Source of the DNA: Hymenolepis diminuta
Lineage: Eukaryota; Platyhelminthes; Cestoda; Cyclophyllidea; Hymenolepididae
Direction of reading: 5' to 3'
DNA length: 64,000 nucleotides
NCBI GenBank assembly: GCA_900708905.1
Contig: CAADRB010000014.1
Location: forward strand, 399,550-463,549
In this document: piece after piece, positions 62,070 to 64,000 of the stretch
Layout: each line of letters starts with the position of its first letter
Numbering within the stretch: the first letter of the stretch is position 1
The notes under the pieces: generated by a model
The model's database searches: none
What the model saw: only the letters and a program-made list of their open reading frames with translations
Told to the model about the DNA's origin: nothing
Translations under genes and position numbers: made by a program

Positions 62070-62350
62070 CCTACAGTACAATTTTTAAAGTGAAAGTGAC
62101 TGAAATTGGTTAACAGAAAGTTAAACAAATGATAAAGGGAAGAGGATAAAGAGATGTTGAGGGCAATGAGTAAGTATTAAAAAGTCTTACTTCATTAGAA
62201 TTTTTGAATTCAGTTACTAATGAAACTTACTAAATGGGCAACTTACCTTCAAACTTTCAAAGCTTATGATTCGTCCCCTGAAATGCAGCCAAGTATGGTG
62301 TCCAAGGCTTATCAACCGGTTTTAATTATATCCGCCTTGGCACTTCGATT
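62070..62350. repeat. Dispersed repeat family R3, copy 4
   Basis: Shares GTGACTGAAATTGGTTAACAG, AACAAATGATAA, the TTACTTCATTAGAATTTTTG region and GATTCGTCCCCTGAAATG with the copies at 9280 and 38680, then GGCTTATCAACCGGTTTTAA. Confidence 0.6.
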
Positions 62351-64000
62351 CATTTTTTCCAACAGTTGAGAACATAACATCACTTTATATGGTATTTAGT
62401 ACTTTAAAATTTTAACAGCAGAGGTGAGACAACTTGTTGTAATCTGCCCCTCTCTATAGGATACCGTAACCGACTCTTAGATTTCCTAGGACACTGCACT
62501 ACTTACAAACGCGACCTGACAACACAACAATACGAAACAACCCAAAGCACTATATCAACACAAGACGCACACTTTCGTATCAATAGGTCCGTTTATATTA
62601 TGCGTCATTTACAACCGTAATGTAAATAAATTCGTTCGAATAAAAGAGAATTAAAAGAAGTAAGAATCAAAAAGTGAAAAATAATCTTACATGTAAGAAT
62701 TATTTTGGAAAAAAATATTATTTTCTTATATGTAACACAACTAAAAAGTGTTAATTAATTAAAATTAAAATTTAATTTTAAATTCTTTAAACATTTACTA
62801 TTGACGTGATTAAAATTTGTTTGTTTATGTATGAGGGTTTATTTTAATAATAAATAAGCTACAGATAGCCTACCCTTTGATAAATTTTAAAATTATTTTA
62901 CGCGAGGAAAGTCATTGCAATTCAAAGGTCAAATGTCTCTCTGTCCCAAGTTTTGTTAATCGTAATCGAATGACCTCCTGCTTTGCTTACTTAGAATATT
63001 CAGCTTAAAAGCTTTTATCTACCTGCGGTTACTAGTAAGGCTCCAACTATTTGGTCTTTAGTGAAACATTACCTTTGCTTCACTCACCTTTCAGCAACCT
63101 TTTAATATCACTTTCTCGACTACTTTTCGTACCATTTGCTCGAGTAAATACATGCTTGCACCGCTCTCTCCACTGACTTCTCAAATCCAGAACCAATAAT
63201 TACATATTCCCTTTTTCTATAAAAGATTGTATGATCAAGAAGATGCATAGTCACAGCCTCGAGGCAATTGTCTAGGGGAAGGAAAGAGCAATTTAGCCCA
63301 TGGAATTCAGGATTCTAGTTTTTAACTCAGAACAATATATGCTGTTATTTAATTAAGGTGTAAAGTAATTGGAAATCGTGTGCTTTTGGTCCTTGTTGAT
63401 AAATCCACCTTAATAGCAATGGTCGCGTAGATAATGCAAGAGCATTACTTTCTTTTCGGCTCCATAATTCACTATTTTCGCCCTCCCTCCTCGATGTTGG
63501 ACTGGGTCGTTAGAGGCCGGATTCGACATTTTTGGCAGTTTTAGCGATAAAACATAAAAAATTCGACCTTCTTAAGCCATGACTGGGTTAAGCTTTCCTT
63601 ATAGTTCTCTTTCATATCTAATGACTCAAAAACTTTTCGTGTACTTTAGAGTACTAGGAAAACTTTTAACAGTAGCCTCAAAACGAGATTTTCTTTGCTG
63701 AAACTTGACTGTAGAATTTTTCAGAAGAATCCAATGGGCTAGTTCTTCATATATCATGGCTCAATGAGTACATAATCCCGAGATCAGCCAGCCGTTAATA
63801 GAGTCTTAGGTCCTTTTTTATCAAACACGCATGGTACCATTGTGTAATGGTCATAATTTAATATCGGATCTCAGAAGAAACTTTGTTAACTTAACGGCCG
63901 CTAGCCTTTCTTCTGAGAAAAGTCTAAATGACTTCTGGTCTCTGTTTTATGCATGCCGCAAGTGGTTTTGAACTACCACACTTGCATGTTTGCCAGCTTT
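62351..64000. other. Sequence upstream of the recognised kinesin exons
   Basis: Searched by eye on the minus strand for the P-loop (GQTGTGKT), switch I (SSRSH) and DLA ending; none found. Holds the uncertain exon-like piece at 63088-63172. Confidence 0.45.
63088..63172 (-). other. Possible short exon or repeat piece, unrecognised
   Basis: Minus strand: AAGTCAG acceptor, 28 codons reading WRERCKHVFTRANGTKSSRE, SDIKRLLK, then a strong donor G|GTGAGTG at 63087. Another frame across the same DNA is also open for about 28 codons, which argues for caution. Not a kinesin sequence that I recognise, although it lies upstream of the kinesin-2 pseudogene on its strand. Confidence 0.2.

Noticed and set aside
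1..64000. CRISPR arrays, prokaryotic operons, phage modules
   Set aside because: No regular direct repeats with spacers and no dense gene packing; intron-containing genes and SINEs show eukaryotic DNA.

Overview
This is AT-rich eukaryotic (metazoan) DNA: genes broken by spliceosomal introns, long non-coding stretches, and decayed dispersed repeats on both strands. Only one locus looks clearly alive, a Shaker/Kv1-type voltage-gated potassium channel. The AT-richness, tRNA-derived SINEs, mariner relics and LTR-like pieces with a possible tRNA-Trp primer site resemble a parasitic flatworm (cestode or trematode). That guess rests on general character, not on a diagnostic marker.

Layout. Bases 1-19687 hold no gene I can support, only scattered repeats, a GC-richer island at about 7.69-8.13 kb and several SINE fragments; the downstream part probably includes the 5' flank or first intron of the channel gene. 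Bases 19688-22021 are one very large exon of the Kv1 gene (+ strand) with the T1 domain, all six membrane segments, the pore and the complete C-terminus; a poly(A) signal follows at 22257. Its first coding exon is missing or unrecognised upstream. Bases 22.3-44.8 kb are gene-poor, with copies of at least five dispersed repeat families. A broken Tc1/mariner transposase lies at 44.88-45.75 kb, next to an assembly gap (45943-46004).

From 61760 down to 49277 (- strand) runs a broken heterotrimeric kinesin-2 (KIF3A/B-like) gene. Five exons of motor core and coiled coil keep recognisable splice sites and mostly compatible phases. At least two in-frame stops fall where the family has a conserved glutamine, a third stop is likely, and one splice acceptor appears lost. 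A second, different mariner (51.54-52.49 kb), an LTR-like fragment and several SINEs sit inside its introns. The exons for the N-terminal motor half (P-loop, switch I) were not found up to 64000 and may lie beyond the window.

The two loci do not form a pathway. The rest is repeat biology: about eight tRNA-derived SINE fragments, two decayed mariners of different lineages, two LTR-like copies, one two-copy repeat with a strongly conserved core, and a four-copy family of about 300 bp. I see no CRISPR, operon or other prokaryotic structure, no convincing functional tRNA or rRNA gene, and no clear new biological system. The most rewarding items are the kinesin-2 pseudogene and the arginine at the external TEA site of the channel.
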